Below are positions 35,385-43,753 of a stretch of 64,000 nucleotides of DNA, piece by piece; positions within the stretch are counted from its first letter, which is position 1; every line of letters starts with the position of its first letter. The stretch lies in assembly GCA_018780265.1 (NCBI GenBank), contig JADMJV010000012.1:4200-68199 (forward strand), written 5' to 3'. The translations under genes were made by a program, and so were the position numbers. The notes under the pieces are model-generated. The model saw nothing but the letters and a program-made list of their open reading frames with translations, searched no databases and was not told where the DNA came from. The stretch is from a bacterium (GTDB taxonomy: Bacteria; Vulcanimicrobiota; Xenobia; Xenobiales; JADMJV01).

Positions 35385-35651
35385 TTAATTTTCTGAAGAG
35401 GCTGCCCACTGAAAGAGAGCCGCCAAGCCCACCAGTCCGCCAGTAACATGCAGGCTAGCAGCTGTACCCAGGCCAGCGCCAGCGGCCACAGAATCGCCCA
35501 GAACGGCGTAGGCACGAAATTTGCTTGGCTGTGGAGGTTCATGGTTGGGGTCAAATCCATCGGGTTGTCCGGCAGGTGGAGAAGTGGGTGCCGGAGGCTG
35601 GTTGTTGGGATTCTTCAAAGGGTTGAATTGGGGGGCGTGGGCGATCTTCAT
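35385..35651 (-). CDS. Small Pro-rich / glycine-zipper protein
   Basis: An 88-residue protein: a Pro/Asn-rich N-terminus (MKIAHAPQFNPLKNPNNQPP) and a C-terminal Gly/Ala hydrophobic hairpin (YAVLGDSVAAGAGLGTAA). GAGGAA precedes the ATG at 35651. The architecture is the same as in the two larger genes at 37983 and 38694 (MK..., P-rich, L-K-N, then glycine-zipper membrane hairpins), so it seems a one-hairpin member of the same family. Probably inserts in a membrane. Confidence 0.7.
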   Translation of the reverse strand: MKIAHAPQFNPLKNPNNQPPAPTSPPAGQPDGFDPNHEPPQPSKFRAYAVLGDSVAAGAGLGTAASLHVTGGLVGLAALFQWAASSEN

Positions 35652-35776
35652 GATGATTCCTCTGTTTGTGCTTCTTTCTCTGTTGGCGCCATCGTAAGCA
35701 TTGCGGGCCGGACGGACTTCACTAGAATGTAAATTTAGCAGTGAAGGATAGGGTCCGAGCGTCATCGGGGAATGGA

Positions 35777-36052
35777 CTTCGAATGGTGATTCGCGTCCTG
35801 GGCAACAGCGAGGAGGCTGTCAGGTGTGAGCCCTGGCTCACCTTGGGACGTTCCTTCGAAGAGGCGCTGCGCGTCCTCCAGGACCCACTGCCTGGGCTAT
35901 CAGGTGGTGGGCGAATTCCTCACTCCGAGACAGTGGTCATCAACTGAAACTCTATTTGGAACCCTGCGGTATTAGCGCTTGGTTTCAATGGCCGTCAAGA
36001 GATCTTCCAATCTGGCAGGCGGCCGATTCAATGGGCGACGGTGACGCCTGAT
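35777..36052 (+). pseudogene. Possible decayed small gene
   Basis: Between 35652 and 36123 no intact gene stands out. On the plus strand 'VIRVLGNSEEAVRCEPWLTL' then 'SFEEALRVLQDPLP' reads like protein, and apparent continuations in two other frames (GYQVVGEFLTPR, then LKLYLEPCGISAWFQWP) end at a TGA near 36052. This would be one 90-residue protein with two frameshifts. It conflicts with the minus-strand mini-gene, so at most one of the two is real. Confidence 0.25.
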
Positions 36053-36127
36053 GGTGGTGGAAGGGTTGCGCAGGGCCACTATTTTGCGCCCCCTCCGGCG
36101 CCAGGATAGGACTCGGGCGGGATTCAT
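35972..36127 (-). CDS. Candidate basic mini-protein, 51 residues
   Basis: An ATG at 36127 overlaps the stop of the upstream gene (ATGA, 4 bases) and opens a 51-codon frame rich in Arg, ending ARLEDLLTAIETKR. The overlap suggests translational coupling. It is below the usual ORF size limit and has no recognised homologue, so it is tentative. Confidence 0.35.
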   Translation of the reverse strand: MNPARVLSWRRRGRKIVALRNPSTTIRRHRRPLNRPPARLEDLLTAIETKR

Positions 36128-36492
36128 CCGCGTCCGCGCGGGGGAATGGAGACGTGGGGGCGGTTTTTCTTACGTTTTTGGGGTTTCGCTGGAGGGGGCT
36201 CGGGGGCGGCCGCCTTCTTGGGGAGTTTCTTGCGTTCCAGCTTTTCCAGGGCGTTGTCTTTTTGTTCCTGTTTGGCGCGGTCCTCGATGGAAGTGACCAA
36301 CCTCGGGGCGGGGCGACCGAACTGCTCCAGGTATTGACGTTCGATAAAAACGGGCACCGGGGGGTCGGTCAGCTTTGCCAGCGAGCGGGGGATGAGTTCC
36401 AGTTCGCGAGCCATTTGCACCTGGGCGTGGGTGAGAGTAAAGCGCTGGCGCACTTCCAACCATTCGAGTTCTTTTTTGTTGAGTTTGGCCAT
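36124..36492 (-). CDS. Conserved small protein with Lys/Pro tail
   Basis: A 122-residue protein. The N-terminal part (KELEWLEVRQRFTLTHAQV, QMARELELIPRSLAKL, then VFIERQYLEQFGR) matches a widespread uncharacterised family normally reading '...HAQVQMARELGMNPKKL...'. The second half is Lys/Pro-rich and probably disordered. I chose ATG 36492; the frame is open to 36900, but that stretch contains the remains of a DUF5615 gene in other frames. Function unknown; a nucleic-acid-binding role is suggested only by the basic tail. Confidence 0.72.
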   Translation of the reverse strand: MAKLNKKELEWLEVRQRFTLTHAQVQMARELELIPRSLAKLTDPPVPVFIERQYLEQFGRPAPRLVTSIEDRAKQEQKDNALEKLERKKLPKKAAAPEPPPAKPQKRKKNRPHVSIPPRGRG

Positions 36493-36599
36493 AGGAGAGG
36501 CTTTCCAATGCGCACGGGCTGCTCCTCCAATTTTTCTTTGTTCGGTGGAAGACATAGCGAATTCTGTTGGTCCCTTGTCGGGGTTGACAGATTTCGGCA

Positions 36600-36916
36600 C
36601 CCTGCTCCTGGATGGAGGATCGGATACAGGCTGGTGTTTTCTTTCACCCAGGCTCCTGACTGCGATCTCCTGGGGATTGATACTGGAGGCGCTCCAGGGC
36701 TCACCGATTTTGGCGGCAAGAGCTCCCGACTGGCCGCCGGCAAAGCCCCAAAGCCCAGGTCCATGGTTAAGAGCACTCGCTTTCCCTGCGCGCTTTCTCA
36801 AGAACATCCGAATCTGCCATCCTCTGGAGACCCTCCTCGCGGAGGTGCAGTGCATCGTGGCCCTGGTCGCGAAGCCAACGGTAGCCTGAGCCAGACCCAT
36901 GTCTGCCAGAAAGCAT
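36600..36916 (-). pseudogene. DUF5615 (PIN-like) toxin, frameshifted
   Basis: Pieces of one DUF5615 protein are found in order on the minus strand but in different frames: FLADMGLAQATVG (frame of 36910), WLRDQGHDALHLREEGLQRM and ADSDVLEKARRES (frame of the ATG at 36916), and RVLLTMDLGFGALPAASREL (a third step, around 36780). At least two single-base changes separate them. The family consensus 'FLaD...L...GHDv.hlre.gl...D..il..A....rvllT.D.DFG' is clear. The initial ATG shares one base with the DUF433 stop. The C-terminus can no longer be followed. The toxin is dead while its antitoxin is intact. Confidence 0.75.
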
Positions 36917-37212
36917 TAAAACCGAGCTTGGTTGGGCAGAACTTCCTCCCTGGCCAGCCAGGCGCCGTAAGCCAGACAGGCTTGCAGATCCTCGGGCTCA
37001 AGGTCAGCGTATTCACGGAGGATCTCATCCACCGGCATCTGCTTAGCCATTAAATTCAAGACCAAGGAGGCCGGGATGCGCATCCCGCGCACACAAGCTT
37101 GTCCTCCCATCAATTGGGGGTCAAAGGTTATCCGCTCGAAGTACGTCACAGGTCCTCCGTTCTTGTTCCATTGCAGCAGGCCTGCCGCAATGGCCTGATG
37201 CAGACTTTTCAT
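36916..37212 (-). CDS. DUF433 family antitoxin
   Basis: A 98-residue protein. 'ERITFDPQLMGGQACVRGMR' followed by IPASLVLNLMA and 'EILREYADLEPEDLQACLAY' is the complete DUF433 signature, a winged-helix VapB-like antitoxin usually paired with DUF5615 toxins. The downstream toxin gene begins on the last base of this gene but is frameshifted. The first 20 residues (KSLHQAIAAGLLQW) are extra compared with the shortest family members, so the start could be later. Confidence 0.88.
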   Translation of the reverse strand: MKSLHQAIAAGLLQWNKNGGPVTYFERITFDPQLMGGQACVRGMRIPASLVLNLMAKQMPVDEILREYADLEPEDLQACLAYGAWLAREEVLPNQARF

Positions 37213-37386
37213 AGCAAAGCTTGGTAAGCCGAGCAGCCGATTTCATCCGAGGTATCCATCAATACGTCGAGCGTCCACACTTAGGATTTGATCGGGGACA
37301 GGCACACGCGCCGTTCGCACCTTGATAAGCAATTTCCGAAAACGGCCATTCAGCCTCTTGTAAGGGCGCTGCCCTAGATTGGCGGT

Positions 37387-37926
37387 ATGAGATTTGTAGC
37401 CGTTCGAGAAACCGCGCTGGGCCTGGTGGAGCGCTTCAAAACCCAGGGTAGTCTGGATGTGAGTCAGAGGACGCCGCTGATTTCGGCCGCCTCTGCCTCC
37501 GAGGAGAGGCGCCTTGAGCAGGACCTGGTCGATATCAAACGTCAGGATGAAGACCCCGCTTTCGACTTGCGACTGGGCAGTAAAGGCCAGTTGGAGACGC
37601 GGCGGGGGCCACAACCCAACGAATCTTTCGAGCGCACGGTGCACACTCGCGCCGAGATTGCCAAGAACGAGATGAGTCGCTTCCAAGAGGCGACTCTCCA
37701 GAACGAGACGGAACCCTATCAGGAGATTTTTGAGTTTACGCGCTATGGTCAAAGCGGCATCGAGCACGTGAGCGTCACCGTTCACGGCGATGCCGTCGGC
37801 GTGGGTGGCATACATTCCATGGCCGAATTCATCAGCCCTGACCACACTCAGAGTTGGCGCGAGCGCACCTATCAGGATTTTCACAATTCAGACCTGATAT
37901 CGATCTACCAGCGGGGCACTTACTAG
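37387..37926 (+). CDS. Hypothetical protein, 179 residues
   Basis: A soluble, charged protein starting MRFVAVRETALGLVER. The C-terminal half has 'YGQSGIEHVSVTVHGDAVGV' and ends DLISIYQRGTY. No signal peptide and no recognised domain. It may be a single-gene unit, closed by a strong bidirectional terminator 5 bases after the stop. Confidence 0.7.
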   Translation: MRFVAVRETALGLVERFKTQGSLDVSQRTPLISAASASEERRLEQDLVDIKRQDEDPAFDLRLGSKGQLETRRGPQPNESFERTVHTRAEIAKNEMSRFQEATLQNETEPYQEIFEFTRYGQSGIEHVSVTVHGDAVGVGGIHSMAEFISPDHTQSWRERTYQDFHNSDLISIYQRGTY

Positions 37927-37931
37927 CGTGC

Positions 37932-37965
37932 AAAAGGCCCGGAGCCAGTTGGCTCCGGGCCTTTT
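37932..37965. terminator. Bidirectional rho-independent terminator
   Basis: A perfect 16-bp inverted repeat AAAAGGCCCGGAGCCA / TGGCTCCGGGCCTTTT with a 2-base centre. The A-run on one side and T-run on the other let it work for the plus-strand gene ending at 37926 and for the minus-strand gene ending at 37983. Confidence 0.92.
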
Positions 37966-37982
37966 GGTGGGTTGCGACCGAC

Positions 37983-38678
37983 TTACTTGGCTTCTTTGAA
38001 GGACAGGTAAGCGGCCAGGCCGATCAGGCCGCCACTGACGGCGCCCAGAGTGGGAGCCAGGCCGAGCACGGCGTTGGGGGCGACTTTGGAGAGTAGGGCA
38101 GCCGTGCCGCCGCCCAGGAACCAGCCCGAGGTCATACCAACCGAGGTGCTGGCCGCGCCGTGGGCGATCTGACTGAGGATGTCGTTTTTGCCGGCGCGGT
38201 TGCGCGACAGCCCTACCAGGCCGCCGGTGATAGCTCCGGCCAGAGCGCCGCCAGCCGCAAAGCTGGCCGTGCCGGTGATGGCCGTGAGGCCGTGGCCGAG
38301 GGCGTCGCCAGCAACCATGCCCAGCGTGCCGCCGCTGCCCAGGGTAGCCAGGCCGCGTACGGTCTGGGTGAAGGGGTCGTCTTTGCCGGCGCGGCTTGCG
38401 GTCACGCCCCAAGAGGTGCCCAGGGCCAGGCCGATGGCGGGCATATAGCCGGCATAGCGGGCGCCGGCGCCGATGGAGGTGAGCAGCCCTCCGGCCAGCT
38501 CGCCGCCGAAATATCCGGCAGTGGCGCCGCCGGCTGCGGTGGCGGCGGTGGTGGCGACCAGACGATAGCTTTCTTTAATGCTCACGTCGTCTTTGGGGCC
38601 TTGGGGGTCCTGGGGGCCGCCCGAGTTTTTGAGAATATTGAAGCTGGGGCGAGGGGTGTTATAATTCTGAACTTTCAT
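37983..38678 (-). CDS. Glycine-zipper membrane protein, three-unit
   Basis: A 231-residue protein. N-terminus is Pro/Asn-rich (MKVQNYNTPRPSFNILKN), then Gly/Ala-rich hydrophobic stretches with GxxxG spacing arranged as three helical hairpins. The linker between them repeats: SRAGKDDPFTQTVRG and NRAGKNDILSQIAHG, about 68 residues apart, so the protein arose by internal duplication. AGGAG precedes the ATG. The neighbour at 38694 is a full-length paralogue (same N-terminal plan, same linkers). Likely membrane-embedded; no signal peptide. Function unknown. Confidence 0.75.
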   Translation of the reverse strand: MKVQNYNTPRPSFNILKNSGGPQDPQGPKDDVSIKESYRLVATTAATAAGGATAGYFGGELAGGLLTSIGAGARYAGYMPAIGLALGTSWGVTASRAGKDDPFTQTVRGLATLGSGGTLGMVAGDALGHGLTAITGTASFAAGGALAGAITGGLVGLSRNRAGKNDILSQIAHGAASTSVGMTSGWFLGGGTAALLSKVAPNAVLGLAPTLGAVSGGLIGLAAYLSFKEAK

Positions 38679-38693
38679 GACGTCTCCTAAATT

Positions 38694-39428
38694 CTAAGAA
38701 CGATAGTCGTTGTCGTAGAAATCGCGGCCGCGATTGAGGCACAGGGCCAGACCGATCAGGCCGCCGCTGACGGCGCCCAAAACCGGACCCAAAGCAGGGC
38801 CGGCCGCGCCGACGGCGGGGATGGAGCGGATGCCGGCTTCGACGACGCCCCCCAGCATCCAGCCGGCGGTGGTGCCTACCGAGGCGGAAGCGACCTGCTT
38901 GATCACTTCGCTGTAGGTATCTTCTTTGCCGATGCGGCTGATGGCCATGCCGACCACGGCGCCGGACAGGGCGGTGGCCAGCGCGCCGTTGAGGGCGTAG
39001 GCCGAATTGCCGGTAATGTTGGCGATGGCCGGGCCCAGGTTGGCGCCGGCAAAGAGACCCACCGTGCCGGTCAAAGAGCCAACGGCGCTGCTTTTGACCA
39101 TTCCGCTGACAACGTCGTCGTTGCCGCGCATATACAGGGCCGTACCCCACAGGGCTCCCAGGCCGGCGCCTACAGCCGAGCCGTGAGCGGCGAAGGCGGC
39201 GCTGCTGGTCAGGTTGCTGACCACGGCACCGGACATACCTCCGAGCACGTAGCCACCGGTTAAACCGCCGGCGGCGCAGGCGGCGCCCAGGGTAACCTGC
39301 TTGAAGCGCTCGCTGATGGAAACTTCATCTTTTTTCTGATTCGGGTCGTTGGGTTGGGGCGGATCGTTCTTCAGGATGTGAAGAGAATTTCTCGGCGCCG
39401 GAGGCGTCGGTAAGGTGGTGATTTTCAT
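38694..39428 (-). CDS. Glycine-zipper membrane protein, paralogue
   Basis: A 244-residue protein with the plan of the previous one: Pro/Asn-rich start with HILKNDPPQPNDPNQ, then KKDEVSISERFKQV, three Gly-rich hairpins and repeated linkers (MRGNDDVVSGMV and SRIGKEDTYSEVI). The C-terminal hairpin (GPVLGAVSGGLIGLAL) is almost the same as that of its neighbour (LGAVSGGLIGLAA). The gap between the two genes is 15 bases, so they are a tandem duplication in one operon. GGGAG lies about 9 bases before the ATG. Confidence 0.75.
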   Translation of the reverse strand: MKITTLPTPPAPRNSLHILKNDPPQPNDPNQKKDEVSISERFKQVTLGAACAAGGLTGGYVLGGMSGAVVSNLTSSAAFAAHGSAVGAGLGALWGTALYMRGNDDVVSGMVKSSAVGSLTGTVGLFAGANLGPAIANITGNSAYALNGALATALSGAVVGMAISRIGKEDTYSEVIKQVASASVGTTAGWMLGGVVEAGIRSIPAVGAAGPALGPVLGAVSGGLIGLALCLNRGRDFYDNDYRS

Positions 39429-39510
39429 GTTTTTGACTCCCACTGAATAAGTGTGTTTGTGTGCTACTATTCTTACCCTCTCCAGCCATTCTAGTGTTGA
39501 TAAGTTGTTG

Positions 39511-40887
39511 CTATTCCGCTGCCTGTAGTTGACCCAACGCCTGGGCCAGCAGGTGCTGCCTTTGGCGGCGTTTGGAAGCGATTTGCAGGTGGCCCACTAC
39601 GCCTGCGGCAGCGGCCCCCAGCATGGCCCCAAGCCAAAAGGGCAGGGGGGTAAACACGCTGGTCACCATCCAGCCAATTCCAAAACCCAAGGGTACTGGC
39701 TCAAGCGCGGAACCCTCGGGCGACGAAGTGCCGATCTGCATCCCATCTTTGAGTTGGCTGACAATCTCTTGGGCCACACGATTGAGGTGAACCTTTAAGT
39801 CACTCCAGTTGGCATTGTGAATCGGGGTAAACTGGCTCAGGTCTACGTCCAGTCGAGGGGTGGCCATCACCACCACCACACCCGAGAGGTCGATGGGCAG
39901 ATTGCAGGGATTGAGCAAAATGCCATGCTTGATCGGTAGCAGCAGCGAGGGTCCCGTCATTTCACTGGTCAAGACCCACATGCTTTCACCCACGGCAGTT
40001 TGGAGCGCTACCGGTAGGCCCACCGCATTGCCCGGATTGACCAGCGAGGCCATTCCCGAGAGCCGCGACTGCCGTCCTTTCAATTGGAGTGGATGAGTGC
40101 GCGGACCCACCACGTAGCGCACGTAGGTGGCCGGTTTGAGCGCTTTGCCAAAGTCTCCCCAGTCGTTCTGCCCCTGGGCCAAAGCCAGGCTGGAGCCGTT
40201 GGGCTTGAGGGCCAGTCCTTGGCTGATGGGTCCCTGGTGGGTGAAGTAATAGTCGGCCCAGTAGGGAATTTTGGCCGTGGGCTGCATGGGAGGGTTCCAG
40301 GAGAGTTCGGACAGCAAGCGTCCATTCCACAAAATGGGAATGGGCGCAAAGGTGGTCCGGGTGGAGATTTCCTGACGATTTAACGGAAAACTCGTGGCCC
40401 CGGCCTGCACGGTCAGGCTATAAGTCTGGGCAAACATTTTTGGGGGAGTGCGCAGTTGAGCCTGTTTTTGACCGCCGAAAAGATTCACAGTCACTTTCGC
40501 CGCCAAGCCATCCCATTCACCCCACCAGGCCTCCTTGGGCTCCAGGTGAAGGAAAGCCATCAGGCCTATGGCCATATCCTTGGCCGGGCTGCCGGTGCCC
40601 AACAGCACCTGCTCGAAGTTGCTCACAAACTGGTCTGGTGAGAGAGTGTGCTTGGGGTCGCCCCAGCACAGATTGAAGTGTTGGCTGTCAGCTTCGATCC
40701 AGATGGCCGAGGGCTCGATTTGAACCAGGGCCTGAATCATTTTCAAAACACCCTGGTTCAAATCAGCCAGTTGAAATTCTTGCAACTTGCTGCGCGCCCG
40801 GTTGATGGAGAGCGTGAATGTGCCGGTAGAGTCAAAGGTGCCAACCAGAGCCTCTTTCTCCAGAAGTTCTTCCAATTCGCCAGCCAT
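39511..40887 (-). CDS. Membrane-anchored protein with GHKL-like N-terminus
   Basis: A 458-residue protein. The first 70 residues (GTFTLSINRARSKLQEFQLA, then VLKMIQALVQ) resemble the opening of a family with an HSP90-like ATPase fold ('G.FTld...a..KL...qL.....yvLklvqaA'), but I cannot find the N, G1 and G2 ATP boxes, so activity is doubtful. The middle is beta-rich. Near the C-terminus is a hydrophobic hairpin (LPFWLGAMLGAAAAGVVG), then a basic tail. It starts 33 bases after the HAMP-kinase stop and may be its target. Confidence 0.6.
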   Translation of the reverse strand: MAGELEELLEKEALVGTFDSTGTFTLSINRARSKLQEFQLADLNQGVLKMIQALVQIEPSAIWIEADSQHFNLCWGDPKHTLSPDQFVSNFEQVLLGTGSPAKDMAIGLMAFLHLEPKEAWWGEWDGLAAKVTVNLFGGQKQAQLRTPPKMFAQTYSLTVQAGATSFPLNRQEISTRTTFAPIPILWNGRLLSELSWNPPMQPTAKIPYWADYYFTHQGPISQGLALKPNGSSLALAQGQNDWGDFGKALKPATYVRYVVGPRTHPLQLKGRQSRLSGMASLVNPGNAVGLPVALQTAVGESMWVLTSEMTGPSLLLPIKHGILLNPCNLPIDLSGVVVVMATPRLDVDLSQFTPIHNANWSDLKVHLNRVAQEIVSQLKDGMQIGTSSPEGSALEPVPLGFGIGWMVTSVFTPLPFWLGAMLGAAAAGVVGHLQIASKRRQRQHLLAQALGQLQAAE

Positions 40888-40920
40888 AGCGGTACCTTCG
40901 CAACCGCGCCCAAGTCCCCG

Positions 40921-43053
40921 CTAGGAGGAGAGCAGGGCGGTTTTGACCTCGAGCAAGTTGGCGTATCGCTGGGGCGGTTCTTTGCAAAGCATTTTGAGGA
41001 TGGCGACTTCGACGGCTGCCGGGATGTCTGAGCAGATGTCGCGAGGTTTTGGGGGGGGGTCGGTGATGTGCTTCAATATGAGGGCCATGGGATGGTCTGC
41101 CTGAAAAGGGGGGACGCCGGTTAGCATTTCAAAAAATATCACCCCCAGGGAATACTGGTCTGAACTGGCCTGGCAAGTGCCCCCTCGCACTTGCTCGGGG
41201 GCCATATAAAGAGGGGTGCCTACGGTGTCGCCGGACTGGGTTACTCGCGAAGCGCCCGAGGCGGAGGCCAGACCGAAATCCATCACTTTGATTCCGCCTT
41301 GCGTAATCATCAGGTTTTCGGGCTTGAGGTCGCGATGGGTTACGCCCGCCTGATGAGCGGCTTCAACGGCCTCCAGAAGGGGGATGGCAAGCTCCAGAAA
41401 TCGGGCCAGTTCCAGGCTGCCCTCGCGCTCCAGTAACTCTCGAAGGTTCTCCCCTTCCACATATTCCATGGCGATATAGAGAAGTCCGTTCAGATCACCG
41501 CTCTCGAGCACCCGGACCAGACCGGGGTGCTGGAGCCGCTGCATGATTTGAAACTCACGCCGAAAGCGGGCCTTATACTCGTTGTCTTGAGCATAGGCTC
41601 GTTGGATGACTTTGATGGCAACTTTGCCAAATTCGTCCAGCGTCGCGGCCGGCAGTGCCGTGTATACGGTGGCCATTCCGCCCACGCCCAGGCGAGCCGT
41701 CAACACATAGTTGCCAAACTGGGTCTGGTCGCGAACCAGAGGGTCTTGAGGGTCGGCCGTCTTGCGCAACTGCTCGAGTTTTTCGACAAATTTTTCCAGG
41801 GTTTCTTTTTGGCGCAACCCGTCGACCATACGATTAAAGGCGTGGGCCGCCTCCACAATCTCCATCGGGCCGCTGGGAGTGGCTTTGGCTTCCAGGTCTC
41901 CCTCGCCTACCTGGGCCATGGCCTGCGAGAGGGCCACCAGGGGTCGAGCGATGCGATTGGCAAGGGGCGAGGCCACGGCCAGTCCTAATAAGGCAGCGAC
42001 CAGTATCAGGCCGGCGGCAACCCCGGCTTGTTGGCGTGCCACTGCTTCCAACTCGTCGGTGGTTTTAAGAAACAGCATCCATCCCGCTGGTTCGGCGGCA
42101 GCCGGAATGGCGTCGAGAAGAGCTACTTTCGATGAGAGCGGATAGCAAGCGGCTACGTAGGGTCGGCCCGCCAGCACAATATCTCGGACTTCGGGGTGAC
42201 GGGTGTGGGATACCCAGCTCTGGCTGACCTCCTGGTCTATCTCCGGACCTTTCGCTGGAATGGAAGCCAGCACCCGGTCGCCCGACCAGGCCAGGGTATA
42301 GGCGCCCCCTACTAATTGGGAGGCATCGTTCACCAGTTGCTGGTCCACCCTGTCCCCCAAGATGAACACTCCAATGGGTGAGGGAACAGCCACGGCGTGG
42401 TAGAGTAGTCCATCGCCGTAGCGCCAGTAGGCGGTGACGGGCGCATTTTTTTGTAGGGCGCCCACAAAGAGCGGATCTTGGCCCAGGTTCAAGCGCACGG
42501 GCAACGGCTCGCGACTCGGGTCGAGAGGAAATTCTACGCAGACTTTTCCGAAATCAGGTCGAGCGGGATCGCTCACGGTCGCCTGTTCGACGACCACTAC
42601 ACCCTGCTCGTCGCAAAGCAGAAACAGGTCGGCGCAGGCCGCATAGGCTTTGCGCTGAGGGGTGGATTCCAGCGTACTGGGATCGGTTTCCAGAAAGAGC
42701 CGTTGCGAGATGTCCCACAGACTGGGCAGGTAGGCCTGTCTTGCGGCCAGCAATTGGTCGCGGTGATTGCCGTGGAGTACTTCGTCGACATACGCTTGGA
42801 GTTCCCGTTTGGCCGTGCGCCAAGCCGTCACCAGGGTGGCGTCGCCGGCTATCAGGCGGCCCATATGGGCCAGGTCCCACTGGCGCACCCGACGCGCCTG
42901 GGCGAAGGGCCGCCAACTGAGCCTGGCACGTTGTTGCTGGGTGAAAGCGCGATAGGTGACCCCGCCTATGACGGCAAGTACAGCCAGGGCAACAGCCGTT
43001 ACACTCAGGAGAGTGAGCAGAAACAGTTGGGTCTTGAGATGTCTCGGTTTCAG
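40921..43053 (-). CDS. Membrane sensor Ser/Thr kinase (sensor-HAMP-kinase)
   Basis: Transmembrane helix 1 (LFLLTLLSVTAVALAVLAVI), a periplasmic sensor part of about 250 residues, helix 2 (AAGLILVAALLGLAVA), a HAMP domain (IARPLVALSQAMAQVGEGDL) and a C-terminal Hanks kinase. The kinase has the Gly loop (LGVGGMATVY), VAIKVI, THRDLKPENL, MDFGLA and GTPLYMAPEQ, all catalytic residues present. Sensor-HAMP modules normally drive histidine kinases; here one drives a Ser/Thr kinase. A GTG at 42888 would be the usual start, but it leaves out helix 1, whose coding frame is intact back to 43053. There a CTG with AAGG upstream lies 4 bases after the previous stop, so I extend to it; the exact start is uncertain. 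Confidence 0.85.
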   Translation of the reverse strand: MKPRHLKTQLFLLTLLSVTAVALAVLAVIGGVTYRAFTQQQRARLSWRPFAQARRVRQWDLAHMGRLIAGDATLVTAWRTAKRELQAYVDEVLHGNHRDQLLAARQAYLPSLWDISQRLFLETDPSTLESTPQRKAYAACADLFLLCDEQGVVVVEQATVSDPARPDFGKVCVEFPLDPSREPLPVRLNLGQDPLFVGALQKNAPVTAYWRYGDGLLYHAVAVPSPIGVFILGDRVDQQLVNDASQLVGGAYTLAWSGDRVLASIPAKGPEIDQEVSQSWVSHTRHPEVRDIVLAGRPYVAACYPLSSKVALLDAIPAAAEPAGWMLFLKTTDELEAVARQQAGVAAGLILVAALLGLAVASPLANRIARPLVALSQAMAQVGEGDLEAKATPSGPMEIVEAAHAFNRMVDGLRQKETLEKFVEKLEQLRKTADPQDPLVRDQTQFGNYVLTARLGVGGMATVYTALPAATLDEFGKVAIKVIQRAYAQDNEYKARFRREFQIMQRLQHPGLVRVLESGDLNGLLYIAMEYVEGENLRELLEREGSLELARFLELAIPLLEAVEAAHQAGVTHRDLKPENLMITQGGIKVMDFGLASASGASRVTQSGDTVGTPLYMAPEQVRGGTCQASSDQYSLGVIFFEMLTGVPPFQADHPMALILKHITDPPPKPRDICSDIPAAVEVAILKMLCKEPPQRYANLLEVKTALLSS

Positions 43054-43057
43054 GTGG

Positions 43058-43630
43058 CTAACCTTGCGGCGTGGGGGGTTTGCTCTGCAGCCTGGCAGCC
43101 ACTTTGTCGAAGGCGTCAGCCATCAGGGCGTACCCCTTTTTTCGGCCTTTCCATCCGCCACAGATGGCGCCCTTGGCCGACGCGGCCAGGGCATCAGCCG
43201 CTCCCGGAATAGATCCGCCAACGACGGCACCGGTCACCGCTCCCAGCATGGCGCCCTTGGCCGGTCCGAGCAGAGGCACCACGGCCAGACCCACATAGAG
43301 GCCCACTGCGGCGCCAGCGGCCGCCAGACCAGGGCGCAGCACTTTGGAGGCGATGCGCTGAATTTTCTCGGGAATTACCGTGTCTCCGGCGTGAATGACT
43401 CCACCAACCGCAGTCCCGATGGCTCCGCCGACGACGCCACCCACAGAGCCCACCAAGAAGCGGGCGCATTTGTACATCAAGCCGTGCGGGGGGGGCTCGG
43501 GGCCGTCTGGTTTGTTGAGGGTCACCGTGTCGGGTGTAGGGACAGCGGGTCTTTCGGCCTTGATAGGGTCGGCGGGCGCCCCTTTGGGAGCTTGTAGCCG
43601 GGGGAGGGAAGGTGGAGATTGGATGAGCAC
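43058..43630 (-). CDS. Glycine-zipper membrane protein
   Basis: A 190-residue protein: a Pro-rich N-terminal 50 residues, then hydrophobic Gly/Ala/Val hairpins (GSVGGVVGGAIGTAVGGVIH; GAMLGAVTGAVVGGSIPGAA) and a basic C-terminus. The GTG at 43630 is preceded by GGAGG at 6 bases; the open frame further upstream is not protein-like. Same overall plan as the proteins at 37983 and 38694 though more distant. It is the first gene of a group that continues with the sensor kinase, 4 to 5 bases away. Confidence 0.75.
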   Translation of the reverse strand: MLIQSPPSLPRLQAPKGAPADPIKAERPAVPTPDTVTLNKPDGPEPPPHGLMYKCARFLVGSVGGVVGGAIGTAVGGVIHAGDTVIPEKIQRIASKVLRPGLAAAGAAVGLYVGLAVVPLLGPAKGAMLGAVTGAVVGGSIPGAADALAASAKGAICGGWKGRKKGYALMADAFDKVAARLQSKPPTPQG

Positions 43631-43753
43631 TTGGGACCTCCAAGAACAGATTCCTGCCGGGCCAATGTAGCAGCGCCCGGCAGCCTTGTGATTGCCTGGG
43701 GGTGAACAGATCGACAGGCAGGATGAAGGGGGGTCATCAGGAAGCTGCTTTGC

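Noticed and set aside
36493..36900. N-terminal extension of the 122-residue gene up to 36900
   Set aside because: This stretch holds the frameshifted DUF5615 toxin in other frames, and MAKLNKKELEWL is the natural start of the protein family.
39511..40887. Functional GHKL ATPase for the kinase operon
   Set aside because: Only the opening of the fold is recognisable; N, G1 and G2 ATP-binding boxes were not found, so no ATPase function is claimed.
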